NCBI RefSeq assembly: GCF_900564145.1
Contig: NZ_UOOB01000001.1
Coordinates: forward strand, 1,738,754 to 1,802,753
DNA from: Comamonas sp. lk
GTDB lineage: Bacteria > Pseudomonadota > Gammaproteobacteria > Burkholderiales > Burkholderiaceae_C
Direction of reading: 5' to 3'
DNA length: 64,000 nucleotides
Numbering within the stretch: position 1 is the stretch's first letter; every line of letters starts with the position of its first letter. Both the position numbers and the translations under genes were made by a program. The notes beneath the pieces were generated by a model. That model was not told where the DNA came from. It saw nothing but the letters and a program-made list of their open reading frames with translations, and searched no databases. This document shows, one piece after another, positions 8,598 to 18,527 of this stretch.

Positions 8598-8795
8598 TCA
8601 GATGGCTCGGGGCTTGCGACGGCCGCCGGGCAGAGCTGTCGCCGCCACGGGTTGGGCGCCCAGGCGCTTGATTGCCAAGGTATGGCGATCGGGTTGCAGC
8701 CCGCTGCGGCTTCTACTCCGAGCGAAACCCTGGACGTGGACAGCCCCAAAGTCAAAGGCCGGGCCGAGGCTTGCAATCCATTCCATGGTGATCAC
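8598..8795 (-). CDS. Possible small hypothetical protein
   Basis: A 65-codon frame from ATG 8795, preceded by GGGAG at a workable distance and ending 8 bp before the DUF2459 gene on the same strand. The product is Arg- and Ala-rich with no recognisable domain. Other frames over the same bases are equally open, so coding status is uncertain; it may be a decayed gene. Confidence 0.25.
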   Translation of the reverse strand: MITMEWIASLGPAFDFGAVHVQGFARSRSRSGLQPDRHTLAIKRLGAQPVAATALPGGRRKPRAI

Positions 8796-8892
8796 TCCCG
8801 GGATGATGAGTCAATCTATGAGTGATTCACGCTAGCAATATTTGGGCTATTGAGCTATCGGCAGGCCTTGTCATCTTTGGCCGTCTGGGAGC

Positions 8893-9201
8893 TCAGGCAG
8901 AAAACACGGGGCGAAAGAAGGAGCGCTCGTAGCTGATGATGCAGCGCGTATCTGTCGCATATTGAAAGGCGGCCTGGCACTGGGCATCTTCCATGGAGCG
9001 GGCCCGGTAATCCTCGTACAGGGCCAGCGAGGGAAAGCTGAACATGGCCAGGGCAATATTGTTGGACCCTTCCGAAGGCAGAAAGTAGCCATGGTGGGTG
9101 CCGCCAAATTTCTCCACCAGCGGTATCCACAGCTTGCCGTAATGCTCGAACTCGGCCAGCTTGTAGGGGTCGATGACATAGCGCAGATAGCAGGTGATCA
9201 T
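8893..9201 (-). CDS. NIPSNAP family protein
   Basis: A 102-residue dimeric alpha/beta-barrel (NIPSNAP/ABM-like) protein. It begins MITCYLRYVIDPYKLAEFEHYGKLWIPLVEKFGG, then HHGYFLPSEGSNNIALAMFSFPSLALYEDYRARS, which matches the NIPSNAP pattern well. AGGAAAG precedes ATG 9201. The role of bacterial members is unknown. Confidence 0.85.
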   Translation of the reverse strand: MITCYLRYVIDPYKLAEFEHYGKLWIPLVEKFGGTHHGYFLPSEGSNNIALAMFSFPSLALYEDYRARSMEDAQCQAAFQYATDTRCIISYERSFFRPVFSA

Positions 9202-9252
9202 GAAAGCTTTCCTGTATGGATTCAGTCAACAAGGCCGGCGGCCCAGGTCTGA

Positions 9253-9330
9253 GGTTTTTGCTATTGGAACAAGAGCTAGTAGCGTATATGAAACAAGGCG
9301 TTGGCGGCAAAAATACTCAAAATTTCAGTT
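9253..9330. repeat. Degenerate intergenic repeat, copy 2
   Basis: TTTTTGCTATTGGAAC, GAGCTAGTAGCGTATATGAA and a following CAAGGCG...CAAAATTTCAG stretch follow the order seen in the copy at 5478-5545. It fills most of the gap between the NIPSNAP and fumarase genes. Confidence 0.5.
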
Positions 9331-9418
9331 ACTTCAATGGTCAGGGCCTGGTAGCCGCAGCCAGCCCTAGGCACAACCAAGCGCAAGGCAAGGCGGCGGG
9401 CCGGCACAGACGGGCATG

Positions 9419-9445
9419 AAAAAACCGCCCGAAGGCGGTTTTTTA
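9419..9445 (-). terminator. Terminator of the class I fumarase gene
   Basis: A-tract, CCGCC, loop CGAA, GGCGG, T-tract, starting 28 bp past the fumarase stop. It is symmetrical and could work on either strand. Confidence 0.85.
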
Positions 9446-9473
9446 TTAGGTCAAAGTGCTTGCAAGGCGCTAA

Positions 9474-11027
9474 TCAGGCACCGGCCACGCTGATGCCCTT
9501 GAACTCGCCGGTGGCAATCTTTTCTTTCCACACGGCAGGACCGGTGATGTGGGCGCTGGTGCCGCCGGAATCGACGGCCACGGTCACAGGCATGTCGACC
9601 ACGTCGAATTCATAGATGGCCTCCATGCCCAGGTCTTCAAAGCCCACCACCTTGGCGTGCTTGATGGCCTTGGAGACCAGATAGGCGGCGCCGCCCACGG
9701 CCATCAGGTAAGCGCTCTTGTGCTTTTTGATGGCTTCGATGGCGACAGGGCCGCGCTCGGACTTGCCGATCATGGAGATCAGGCCGGTCTGCGACAGCAT
9801 CATGTCGGTGAACTTGTCCATGCGGGTGGCGGTAGTCGGGCCTGCAGGGCCAACCACTTCGTCACGCACGGGATCCACGGGGCCCACGTAGTAGATCACG
9901 CGGTTGGTGAAGTCCACGGGCAGCTTCTCGCCCTTGGCCAGCATGTCCTGAATGCGCTTGTGGGCAGCATCGCGGCCGGTTAGCATCTTGCCGTTCAAGA
10001 GGATGGTGTCACCGGGCTTCCAGCTGGCCACTTCTTCCTTGGTCAAGGTGTTGAGGTCCACGCGCTTGGACTTGTTGTAGTCCGGTGCCCAGTCGATCTT
10101 GGGCCAGGTGTCCAGCGAAGGCGGGTCCAGGTACACGGGGCCGGAGCCGTCCATGACAAAGTGGGCGTGGCGGGTGGCGGCGCAGTTGGGGATCATGGCC
10201 ACGGGCTTGGAAGCTGCGTGCGTAGGGTACAGATTGATCTTGACGTCCAGCACCGTGGTCAGGCCGCCCAGGCCTTGGGCGCCAATGCCCAGGGCGTTGA
10301 TCTTTTCGAACAGCTCCAGACGCAGCTTTTCCACGTCATCGAGCTCTGCACCGCTGGCAGCTTTTTGCTGCAGCTCGTACATGTTCAGGTCTTCCATCAG
10401 GCTTTCTTTGGCCAGCAGGACGGCTTTTTCGGCCGTGCCGCCAATGCCTATGCCCAGCATGCCTGGAGGGCACCAGCCAGCGCCCATGGTGGGGACGGTC
10501 TTCAGAACCCAGTCCACCAGGTCGTCGCTGGGGTTCATCATGATCATCTTGGACTTGTTCTCCGAGCCGCCGCCCTTGGCTGCCACGGTCACGTCCACCT
10601 TGTCGCCGGGCACGATCTGCACGTTGATCACGGCGGGGGTGTTGTCCTTGGTGTTCTTGCGCTTGAAGTGCGGGTCGGCCACGACCGAGGCACGCAGCGT
10701 GTTGTCGGGGTGGTTGTAGCCGCGACGCACGCCTTCGTTGATGGCGTCTTCCAGGCCCATGGTGAAGTCTTCCCACTTCACATCCATGCCCACCTTCAGG
10801 AACACGTTGACGATGCCGGTGTCCTGACAGATGGGGCGCTGGCCGGTGGCGCTCATCTTGGAGTTGGTCAGGATCTGGGCCATTGCATCCTTGGCCGCAG
10901 GGCTTTGCTCGCGCTCATAGGCGCGGGCCAGATGCTGGATGAAATCCGGCGTGTGGTAGTAGCTGATGTACTGGAGGGCACCTGCGATCGAATCGATCAG
11001 GTCCTGCTGGCGGATGGAGGTCGTCAT
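9474..11027 (-). CDS. Class I fumarate hydratase ([4Fe-4S], FumA/FumB type)
   Basis: A 517-residue enzyme that interconverts fumarate and L-malate in the TCA cycle. It is colinear with the class I fumarase/tartrate dehydratase family: the N-terminal alpha domain carries RPICQDTG (C67), MGAGWCPPGM (C186) and MIPNCAATRHAHF (C282), the three cysteines expected to hold the iron-sulfur cluster. The C-terminal beta domain holds the GPTTATRMD and PVTVAVDSGGTSAH segments. As a single polypeptide it is the E. coli FumA-like arrangement. It faces away from fumC about 2.8 kb to the right, an isoenzyme pair that differs in iron dependence. Confidence 0.95.
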   Translation of the reverse strand: MTTSIRQQDLIDSIAGALQYISYYHTPDFIQHLARAYEREQSPAAKDAMAQILTNSKMSATGQRPICQDTGIVNVFLKVGMDVKWEDFTMGLEDAINEGVRRGYNHPDNTLRASVVADPHFKRKNTKDNTPAVINVQIVPGDKVDVTVAAKGGGSENKSKMIMMNPSDDLVDWVLKTVPTMGAGWCPPGMLGIGIGGTAEKAVLLAKESLMEDLNMYELQQKAASGAELDDVEKLRLELFEKINALGIGAQGLGGLTTVLDVKINLYPTHAASKPVAMIPNCAATRHAHFVMDGSGPVYLDPPSLDTWPKIDWAPDYNKSKRVDLNTLTKEEVASWKPGDTILLNGKMLTGRDAAHKRIQDMLAKGEKLPVDFTNRVIYYVGPVDPVRDEVVGPAGPTTATRMDKFTDMMLSQTGLISMIGKSERGPVAIEAIKKHKSAYLMAVGGAAYLVSKAIKHAKVVGFEDLGMEAIYEFDVVDMPVTVAVDSGGTSAHITGPAVWKEKIATGEFKGISVAGA

Positions 11028-11394
11028 CGTGAAGCTTCTCGGTTGGCAAATTTTGCGCCAGGGGTGGGCGCGGGAAAACTTTTTTGGTAGCCGCTGATTA
11101 TCGGCGCAAGCGTCTGCGCTTGCAGCTCAAAGCCGACTAGTCTTATATAGGACTTGAGGTGGGCGAGCTTACTGCATCCCGTGAACTGAGGGGGGCGCTG
11201 GGACACTTTGATCATCAAAAATGAGAGCGAAATACATACGTATTAAAAGCGTTTTAGGCCTGTTTTACTTGGTATTTCGGCCATGAAAATACCGCCCTGA
11301 TGCCCAGCTGCTGTCCGCCTGGCCCCCATGCAGGCTCTGAACTCTTGAGCCGGCATGGGGCGGGGCACGCAATGTGTGGGCGCGGCCAGCCTGC
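11028..11394. other. Intergenic region between fumarase and MHYT-GGDEF-EAL gene
   Basis: No gene seen in these 367 bp. It holds a perfect hairpin (GCGCAAGC, loop GTCT, GCGCTTGC, 11104-11123) and, near 11225-11275, a stretch (ATACGTATTAAAAGCGTTTT then AGGCCTGTTTTAC) resembling the intergenic repeat family. The promoter of the leftward fumarase gene should lie here, but no clear -35/-10 pair could be fixed. Confidence 0.5.
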
Positions 11395-13581
11395 TCAGTA
11401 GGTCAGGCTGCCCATCACCGAATCCGAGAAATCGGCCGCTCCGTCCGGCTTTTGGCCCTGGGCCCAGGCCAGCAAGGTTTCGGCCGGCATGGGCTTGGCA
11501 TACAGATAGCCCTGCAGCTCGTCGCAATGCATGGCTACCAGAATGTCGCGCTGGCCTGCGGTCTCCACCCCTTCGGCCACGACGCGCAGGCCCAGGGCGT
11601 GGGCCAGGCGCACCACGGCATCCACCACGGCTCGGGCATCGCCCTGGGTTTCCAGGTCGCGGATGAAGCTGCGGTCGATCTTCAGCTGCTGTGCCGGCAG
11701 CTGGCGCAGGTAGTTGAGGCTGGAGTAACCGGTGCCGAAATCGTCAATCGACAGATAGACGCCGATGCGGCGCAGCTCCTCGAAAGTGCGCTGTGTGGCC
11801 TGGGTGTCTTCCATGGCCACGGATTCGGTGATCTCGCACAGCAGCATGGAGGCGTCCACACCCTGATGCTCCAGGGCCTGGGCGATGCGTTCGGCCAGAC
11901 CGCTTTCGCGCAGCTGGTGCACCGACAGATTGATGGCGACGCGCATGTTCAGGCCCGTCTGCTTCCACTGTGCCAGCTGGCGGCATGCTTCCTGAATCAC
12001 CCAGCTGCCCAGCGCGTTGATGATGCCAAAGCGCTCGGCCAGCGCAATGAAGACCTCGGGGCTGACCATGCCGCGGGTGGGATGGTTCCAGCGCAGCAGT
12101 GCTTCGGCACCGATGATCTGCCCGAGCTCGGCGTCAATCTTGGGCTGGTAGTGCAGCGAAATCTGGCCGCGCTGTATGGCATGGCGCAAATCGTTTTGAA
12201 GCTCCAGTTGCTCGGCTGCATCGCCTCCCATATGGGGCTCGAAGACGGCATAGCCATTGCCTCCGTTGCGCTTGGCGGCATACATGGCTGCGTCGGCATT
12301 GGCAATCAGATGCTCGCGATCACCATGGTCGGGGTGAACCACCACGCCAATCGAGCAGGTGATCTGCAGCTCTTTGCCCGCCACCTGAAAGGGCTCGGCC
12401 AGGCTTTTGAGAATCCGGTTGGCCATGGTGATGCAGGCCGTGATGTCCTGCACATCTTCCAGCAGCACCAGAAACTCGTCGCCGCCCACGCGCGCCACGG
12501 TATCGCTGTTGCGTGCCTGTGCGTTCAGGCGCTGTGCAGCGCTTTGCAGAATCTGGTCGCCCGCCGCATGACCGAAAGAGTCGTTGATGGGCTTGAAGCC
12601 GTCCAGATCCACAAACAGAATGCCCAGGCGCTCCTTGACTCCCAAGTGATTGGTGCGCTCCATGCGCAGCAGTGCGTGCAACAGCCGGTCTTCAAACAGC
12701 AGACGGTTGGGCAGATTGGTCAGCGGGTCGGCAAAGGCGCGCTTTTGCAGCTCGGCATTGGCGTTCTGCAGCCTAGCATTGCTTTCCTGCAGCGACTGGT
12801 TGAGCCGAAAAGCCGTACTTTGCAGGCGGGCGTCCAGCAGCGTGGTGAACAAGGTGCTGATCAGCAGCATGGCCGTGGTGATCAGGATCACCGTGGTCAG
12901 CTCGGGGCCGGCGAGGGCATCGGCGCTCAGGCACAAAGCCCCCTGCGCGAAGTGGGCCGCCGACATGCCTATGTAGTGCATGCCACAAATGGCCACGCCC
13001 ATGACCAGCGCCGCCAGCGTCTGCAGCGCAAAAAGACGTTTGCCCCGGACGTGAAACAGCACGCGAAACAGGGTCAGCGCCGTGGCCGAGGCCAGCACGG
13101 CCACCAGCACCGACACCAGAACCAGCACCGGGTCCCACTCTATGGGCACCGACATCACGATGGCGTGCATGCCTATGTAGTGCATGGCACAGATGCCGCC
13201 ACCCATGGTCAGCGCTCCTAGGGTCAGCTGCGGCCAGCGGTACTTGGGCATGGCGGCCACGCCCAGTGCAATCCCCGACGTAACGACGGCCGCTACCCAG
13301 GAGGCCAGGGTCATCAGGCCTTCGTATCCCAGCGTGATGGGTAGCTGGAAAGCCTGCATGCCCAGAAAGTGCATGGCCCAGATGCCGGTGCCCATCACCA
13401 TGGAGCCGCTGATCCACCAGACTCGTCCTATCTGTCTGTTGGCCAGGCGCACGCGTCGGGCCAGATCCAGGGTCACAAAAGAGGCCAGGACCGCAATCGC
13501 AATCGAGGCTGCCACGACAAGCGGGTTGTAGCTTGAGGGCATGTAGCTGCTGGGTGTGTAGAGGGGGAGTTCAGCAAACAT
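11395..13581 (-). CDS. MHYT-GGDEF-EAL membrane cyclic-di-GMP signalling protein
   Basis: A 728-residue protein. Residues 20-250 form an MHYT integral membrane sensor with the motif repeated three times (MHFLG 70-74, MHYIG 133-137, MHYIG 201-205). A short coiled linker leads to a GGDEF diguanylate cyclase domain (DPLTNLPNR 285-293, GGDEF 366-370) and an EAL phosphodiesterase domain (EAL 493-495, DDFGTGYSS 613-621, LKID 633-636). Both active sites look intact. An inhibitory RxxD I-site (RNSD 357-360) sits five residues before GGDEF. MHYT domains are proposed to sense O2, CO or NO through copper. It is monocistronic, between the two fumarase genes. No strong ribosome-binding site precedes ATG 13581. 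Confidence 0.93.
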   Translation of the reverse strand: MFAELPLYTPSSYMPSSYNPLVVAASIAIAVLASFVTLDLARRVRLANRQIGRVWWISGSMVMGTGIWAMHFLGMQAFQLPITLGYEGLMTLASWVAAVVTSGIALGVAAMPKYRWPQLTLGALTMGGGICAMHYIGMHAIVMSVPIEWDPVLVLVSVLVAVLASATALTLFRVLFHVRGKRLFALQTLAALVMGVAICGMHYIGMSAAHFAQGALCLSADALAGPELTTVILITTAMLLISTLFTTLLDARLQSTAFRLNQSLQESNARLQNANAELQKRAFADPLTNLPNRLLFEDRLLHALLRMERTNHLGVKERLGILFVDLDGFKPINDSFGHAAGDQILQSAAQRLNAQARNSDTVARVGGDEFLVLLEDVQDITACITMANRILKSLAEPFQVAGKELQITCSIGVVVHPDHGDREHLIANADAAMYAAKRNGGNGYAVFEPHMGGDAAEQLELQNDLRHAIQRGQISLHYQPKIDAELGQIIGAEALLRWNHPTRGMVSPEVFIALAERFGIINALGSWVIQEACRQLAQWKQTGLNMRVAINLSVHQLRESGLAERIAQALEHQGVDASMLLCEITESVAMEDTQATQRTFEELRRIGVYLSIDDFGTGYSSLNYLRQLPAQQLKIDRSFIRDLETQGDARAVVDAVVRLAHALGLRVVAEGVETAGQRDILVAMHCDELQGYLYAKPMPAETLLAWAQGQKPDGAADFSDSVMGSLTY

Positions 13582-13682
13582 CGAATCGGTATTGCGCAGG
13601 GTTCTGAAGCCAAGCAGCCTTGGCTTCTCCAGGGGGAAACGTACTGTAACTATTCACTGCCGACCTTGGGGCCACGGGGATG

Positions 13683-13705
13683 TTGAGAGCCTGTTCTCAA
13701 ACAGG
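13683..13705. promoter_or_regulatory. Two mutually exclusive hairpins upstream of fumC
   Basis: TTGAGA (13683-13688) can pair with TCTCAA (13695-13700), while CCTGTT (13690-13695) can pair with AACAGG (13700-13705); the two hairpins share bases. They lie about 120 bp before the fumC start. The role is not known. Confidence 0.3.
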
Positions 13706-13827
13706 GTGCTTGGCCTGCAGTAGCATCTGAGGGTTTGGGGCGAGGTATCGCCCTTGTTTTGCGGCCCACGGCAGCCAGAAGACATCCAGCCAGCTGCACC
13801 GCGTTGTATTGCCAGGAGTGAATCCCA

Positions 13828-15219
<1,392 letters not shown>

Positions 15220-15303
15220 GTCAAAACCGTATGGCGCATCGACCGGCACCGTCGGTGCGCTGCGCTGGCAGAGAATGGCGCATCACCTGCTGCAGGAGAT
15301 CAC

Positions 15304-15969
15304 ATGCCGGCCCAGCAACATATGGAGCGCGCCATCTTGGCGGATTTGCGCCCCACTCAGATGACGGTGGGGTTGGCCGAAGTCACGGCCAAGCGTGCGC
15401 AGTGGGCACGGCTTGTACCCGAGGCCCGCGAGAAATTATTGCAAAGCCACTGGTTCCCCGCCGTGCGTGGCCCGAGCGGGCGTTTCTACATTGTTGATCA
15501 CCATCACCTGGGTCAGGCGCTGAGCGAAGAAGCGCAGCAGGATGTCTGGGTCATGCAGCTGGCCGACTACAGCAGCATTGCCAGTGACCTGTTCTGGCGC
15601 GTGATGGAGTTCCACCACTGGGCCCATCCGTACGATGAAAAAGGCCGGCGCTGCGATTATTCTGACATCCCCAAGCGGCTAGGCAAGCTCAAAGACGATC
15701 CCTACCGCAGTCTGGCCGGCGAAGTTCGCAAAGCCGGCGGTTATGCCAAGGATGCGGCACCGTTTACCGAATTTTTGTGGGCCGATTTCTTTTGGCCGCA
15801 GTTCGACAAAAAGCAGCTGGCTGCTGCGGACGGGCCTGGCTTGTCTGTGGAGGCCGTCAGCCAGGCCGTAGTACTGGCCCGCAGCCCGGCCGCTCAGTTC
15901 TTGCCCGGCTGGTCGGGCACTGCTGCATCGACCGAGCCGATTGCAGGTAGCCTGCACCACAAAAAATGA
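15304..15969 (+). CDS. ParB-like_2 family protein
   Basis: A 221-residue soluble protein. The N-terminal ILADLRPTQMTVGLAEVTAK motif, with RPTQxTVG, and the middle FYIVDHHHLGQAL...DVWVMQLADYS segment match the ParB-like_2 (ParB/sulfiredoxin-like nuclease) family, which is distinct from true chromosome-partitioning ParB. GGAGATCAC precedes ATG 15304. The gene ends 7 bp before the SulP gene, suggesting co-transcription. Function unknown. Confidence 0.78.
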   Translation: MPAQQHMERAILADLRPTQMTVGLAEVTAKRAQWARLVPEAREKLLQSHWFPAVRGPSGRFYIVDHHHLGQALSEEAQQDVWVMQLADYSSIASDLFWRVMEFHHWAHPYDEKGRRCDYSDIPKRLGKLKDDPYRSLAGEVRKAGGYAKDAAPFTEFLWADFFWPQFDKKQLAAADGPGLSVEAVSQAVVLARSPAAQFLPGWSGTAASTEPIAGSLHHKK

Positions 15970-15976
15970 GTCCGCC

Positions 15977-17626
15977 ATGAGCCAACGCCGGGCCTTGCCT
16001 GCAGGAGCCGACTGGGTGGCCGGCCTGTCGATTGCCGGGCTGCTGCTGCCCGAGGCCGTGGCCTATGCCGGCATCGCCGGCGCGCCGCCGCAAGCGGGCG
16101 TGCTGGCGCTGTTTGCAGGGCTGCTGGTGTACTTTGTACTGGGCAGCAGCCGTTTTGCCATTGTGTCGTCCACCTCATCGTCCGCCGCCGTGTTGCTGGC
16201 TGCCACGGCGTCGGTGCTGCATGTGACGGATGAGCACCGGCACCTGATGGGCGTGGCCATGGTGCTGGTGGCAGGCATCATGCTGGCGCTGGCGGGCGTA
16301 GTCAGGCTGGGAGCCATTTCGCAGTTCATTGCCAAGCCGGTGCTGCGCGGTTTTGCGCTGGGGCTGGCGCTGACGATTGTGGTCAAGCAGCTACCGCTGG
16401 CGCTGGGCGTGCACCCGTCGCACAGCGATTTTCTACGCTACCTCTGGGATGTGCTGCAGCAGTGGCCGCAGTGGAATCTGTATGGCCTGGCCATGCTGCT
16501 CGTGGCCCTGGTGCTGCTGCGCGTGCTGGGGCGCTGGAAAGCGGTGCCGGCGGCGCTGCTGGTGATTGCGGCGGGCATTGCGCTCGATGCTCTGGGCTAC
16601 TGTCAGCGCTGGGGCATAGCGGTAGTGGGCACGCTCAATATTCAGGGTGCACGCCCGGTGCTGCCCGTGCTGGACTGGGCCGACTGGCTGCGCGTAGGTC
16701 AACTGGCCGTGGCCCTGGCGCTGATTGTGTATGCCGAGTCATACAGCTCTATCCGCACCCTGGCCATGCGCCACGGCGATACGACGGCGCCCAACCGCGA
16801 TCTGCTGGCGCTAGGTGCAGCCAATATGCTCTCGGCCCTGTTTCAGGGTATGCCCGTCGGTGCGGGCTATTCGGCCAGCTCTGCCAACGAGGTGGCCGGA
16901 GCGCTGAGCAAGGCCGCAGGCCTGATTGCCTGCGCCGTGGTGGGCCTGATGGTGTGGCAGATGCTGCCGTGGATGGAACGCATTCCAGAACCTTTGTTGG
17001 CCGCTATCGTGATCCATGCCGTGGCGCACACGCTGACCCCCGCCGCTCTGCGTCCGTACTTTGTCTGGCGGCGCGATCGCCTGGTGGTGCTGGTGGCTTT
17101 TGTGGCGGTGATCTTGCTGGGCGTGCTGGACGGCCTGCTGGCCGCCATGGGCGCCAGCGTGCTGATGCTGCTCAAGCGCATGGCCCACGCGCGCGTGAGC
17201 TGGCTGGGCCAGATACCCCAATCGCATGACTACGTGGACACGGCTCGCCATGCCGAGGCGCAGACCGTGCCCGGCGTGCTGATTGCCCGGCCTGAAGAGC
17301 CGGTGTTCTTTGGCAATGCGGACGCGGTGTTTGTGCGCCTGCTGGCCCAGGTGGATGATCAAATCCGCTTGAAAACCGGCCTCAAGGCCGTGGTGCTGAG
17401 CCTGGAGGAATCGCCGGACCTGGACAGCACGGCCTTGGAGGCGTTGACCGAGTTCGCCGCGCAGATCGACAAGCGTGGTCTGCAGCTGCGCCTGGCTCGC
17501 GTCAAAGACAGCGTGCGCGAGCTGCTGGGCCGGGTGCAGATTCCCACACTGGCGGCGGACAGCTATGTGGCCTGGAGCGTGGACGATGCAGTGGCGGCGC
17601 TGCGCAGCAGGTCACAAGACTGCTAA
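15977..17626 (+). CDS. SulP family anion transporter with C-terminal STAS domain
   Basis: A 549-residue inner-membrane transporter. Helices begin at GADWVAGLSIAGLLLPEAVAYAGIAGAPPQAGVLALFAGLLVYFVLGSS, the SulP (SLC26) N-terminal signature, and run to about residue 410. A cytoplasmic STAS domain follows (GVLIARPEEPVFFGNADAV...VVLSLEESPDLDSTALEAL), containing the usual D-S-T loop. Substrates in the family include sulfate, bicarbonate and dicarboxylates; which one applies here is unknown. Start 15977 is chosen over an earlier frame start at 15941 because the latter would run into the ParB-like gene. Confidence 0.92.
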   Translation: MSQRRALPAGADWVAGLSIAGLLLPEAVAYAGIAGAPPQAGVLALFAGLLVYFVLGSSRFAIVSSTSSSAAVLLAATASVLHVTDEHRHLMGVAMVLVAGIMLALAGVVRLGAISQFIAKPVLRGFALGLALTIVVKQLPLALGVHPSHSDFLRYLWDVLQQWPQWNLYGLAMLLVALVLLRVLGRWKAVPAALLVIAAGIALDALGYCQRWGIAVVGTLNIQGARPVLPVLDWADWLRVGQLAVALALIVYAESYSSIRTLAMRHGDTTAPNRDLLALGAANMLSALFQGMPVGAGYSASSANEVAGALSKAAGLIACAVVGLMVWQMLPWMERIPEPLLAAIVIHAVAHTLTPAALRPYFVWRRDRLVVLVAFVAVILLGVLDGLLAAMGASVLMLLKRMAHARVSWLGQIPQSHDYVDTARHAEAQTVPGVLIARPEEPVFFGNADAVFVRLLAQVDDQIRLKTGLKAVVLSLEESPDLDSTALEALTEFAAQIDKRGLQLRLARVKDSVRELLGRVQIPTLAADSYVAWSVDDAVAALRSRSQDC

Positions 17627-17690
17627 ATTAAGCTCAAACCCTTGTTTTATATACGTATGAAGCTACTTGATTGATAGCAGTGCTCAGGCT
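17627..17690. repeat. Degenerate intergenic repeat, copy 3 (inverted)
   Basis: Read on the minus strand it gives GCACTGCTATCAATCAAGTA, then ATACGTATATAAAACAAGGG, matching the repeat motif order. It lies between convergent sulP and DUF3334 genes. Confidence 0.5.
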
Positions 17691-17729
17691 GTGCGAGGTG
17701 CGCTCTAGCTGTTTTGTTGCCTGCGCCGC

Positions 17730-18422
17730 TTACAGCCCCAAGGATTGGAGCAAATCGTCGGTTTCGGACTGGGCGCGATCGGCCGCCAGTGTTTTTGTTG
17801 CTCGGCTGTCTTGCCCGGCCAGGGCCATCAGGACGTCCGGGTCCGGTTTTTCCTGGGGTTCGAAATCCTTGATCTTGACGAACTCCATGTGGTCCATGGC
17901 CAGCTCAAGATAGAAGATGTGGTTGTTGCCGGTGTAGAAGGTCACGCGCCGTGCTTCGGGGGCATCGAGGTTGGCGTCCACGCTCAGATTGACCTGCTTG
18001 TTCAGGCGAATCATCTTGGGCTGGCTCTGGGTGATATAGGTTTGCAGCTCGCGCTGTACCTTGCTGGTGAAGTCGCCCACCACCTGGTTCATCAGCTCGC
18101 CCATGACGTTGCTCACGTCGTCGGAGGTGTAGGAGCCGGCCAGATCGCTCTCGCCCATTCCCATGGTCAGCAGATAGCTGCGGTAAAGCTCCATGGCGGC
18201 TTCGGCCGAGAAATTGATGATGATGAGACCGGAGAAGCCGCCATCGACCAGGACAAAACAGCCTATATCGGGCTTGAGGCTGGTCTTGGTAATGCGCTGC
18301 ACCATGCCTGAATACCGGATAGGGCACTGGGTTGCCAGTTGCAGCACTCCGGAAACGGAGTTGCACAGGCTGATCAGCACGTCTTCCGTGCCATGAACAA
18401 TGGGGGCTTGGTGTGGGCTCAT
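17730..18422 (-). CDS. DUF3334 family protein (CheX-like)
   Basis: A 230-residue protein. The conserved body runs GTEDVLISLCNSVSGVLQLATQCPIRYSGMVQRI, GGFSGLIIINFSAEAAMELYRSYLLTMGM, and DDVSNVMGELMNQVVGDFTSKVQRELQTYI. The E-x-x-N arrangement in GELMNQV is reminiscent of CheC/CheX-type phosphatases, to which DUF3334 is thought related; that activity is inference. ATG 18422 is the likely start. A longer frame to 18533 would overlap the divergent lipoprotein gene. A perfect inverted repeat lies 14 bp upstream of the start. Confidence 0.82.
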   Translation of the reverse strand: MSPHQAPIVHGTEDVLISLCNSVSGVLQLATQCPIRYSGMVQRITKTSLKPDIGCFVLVDGGFSGLIIINFSAEAAMELYRSYLLTMGMGESDLAGSYTSDDVSNVMGELMNQVVGDFTSKVQRELQTYITQSQPKMIRLNKQVNLSVDANLDAPEARRVTFYTGNNHIFYLELAMDHMEFVKIKDFEPQEKPDPDVLMALAGQDSRATKTLAADRAQSETDDLLQSLGL

Positions 18423-18435
18423 GGCCTGATTATGT

Positions 18436-18454
18436 ATGCAACACTTTGTTGCAT
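18436..18454. promoter_or_regulatory. Perfect inverted repeat, candidate operator
   Basis: ATGCAACA-CTT-TGTTGCAT: 8-bp perfect half-sites with a 3-bp spacer, between the divergent DUF3334 and lipoprotein genes. The size and symmetry fit a dimeric repressor site; the regulator is unknown. Confidence 0.45.
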
Positions 18455-18527
18455 GCAGCACTTGGTGCCGATCTGACAGCCTGGGTCTCTGGTAACGTGC
18501 GCGCAGTGCAAGATTGAAGAGGTATTC

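Noticed and set aside
15304..15969. Chromosome partitioning ParB
   Set aside because: Only the ParB-like_2 N-terminal pattern is present; there is no HTH domain or adjacent parA.
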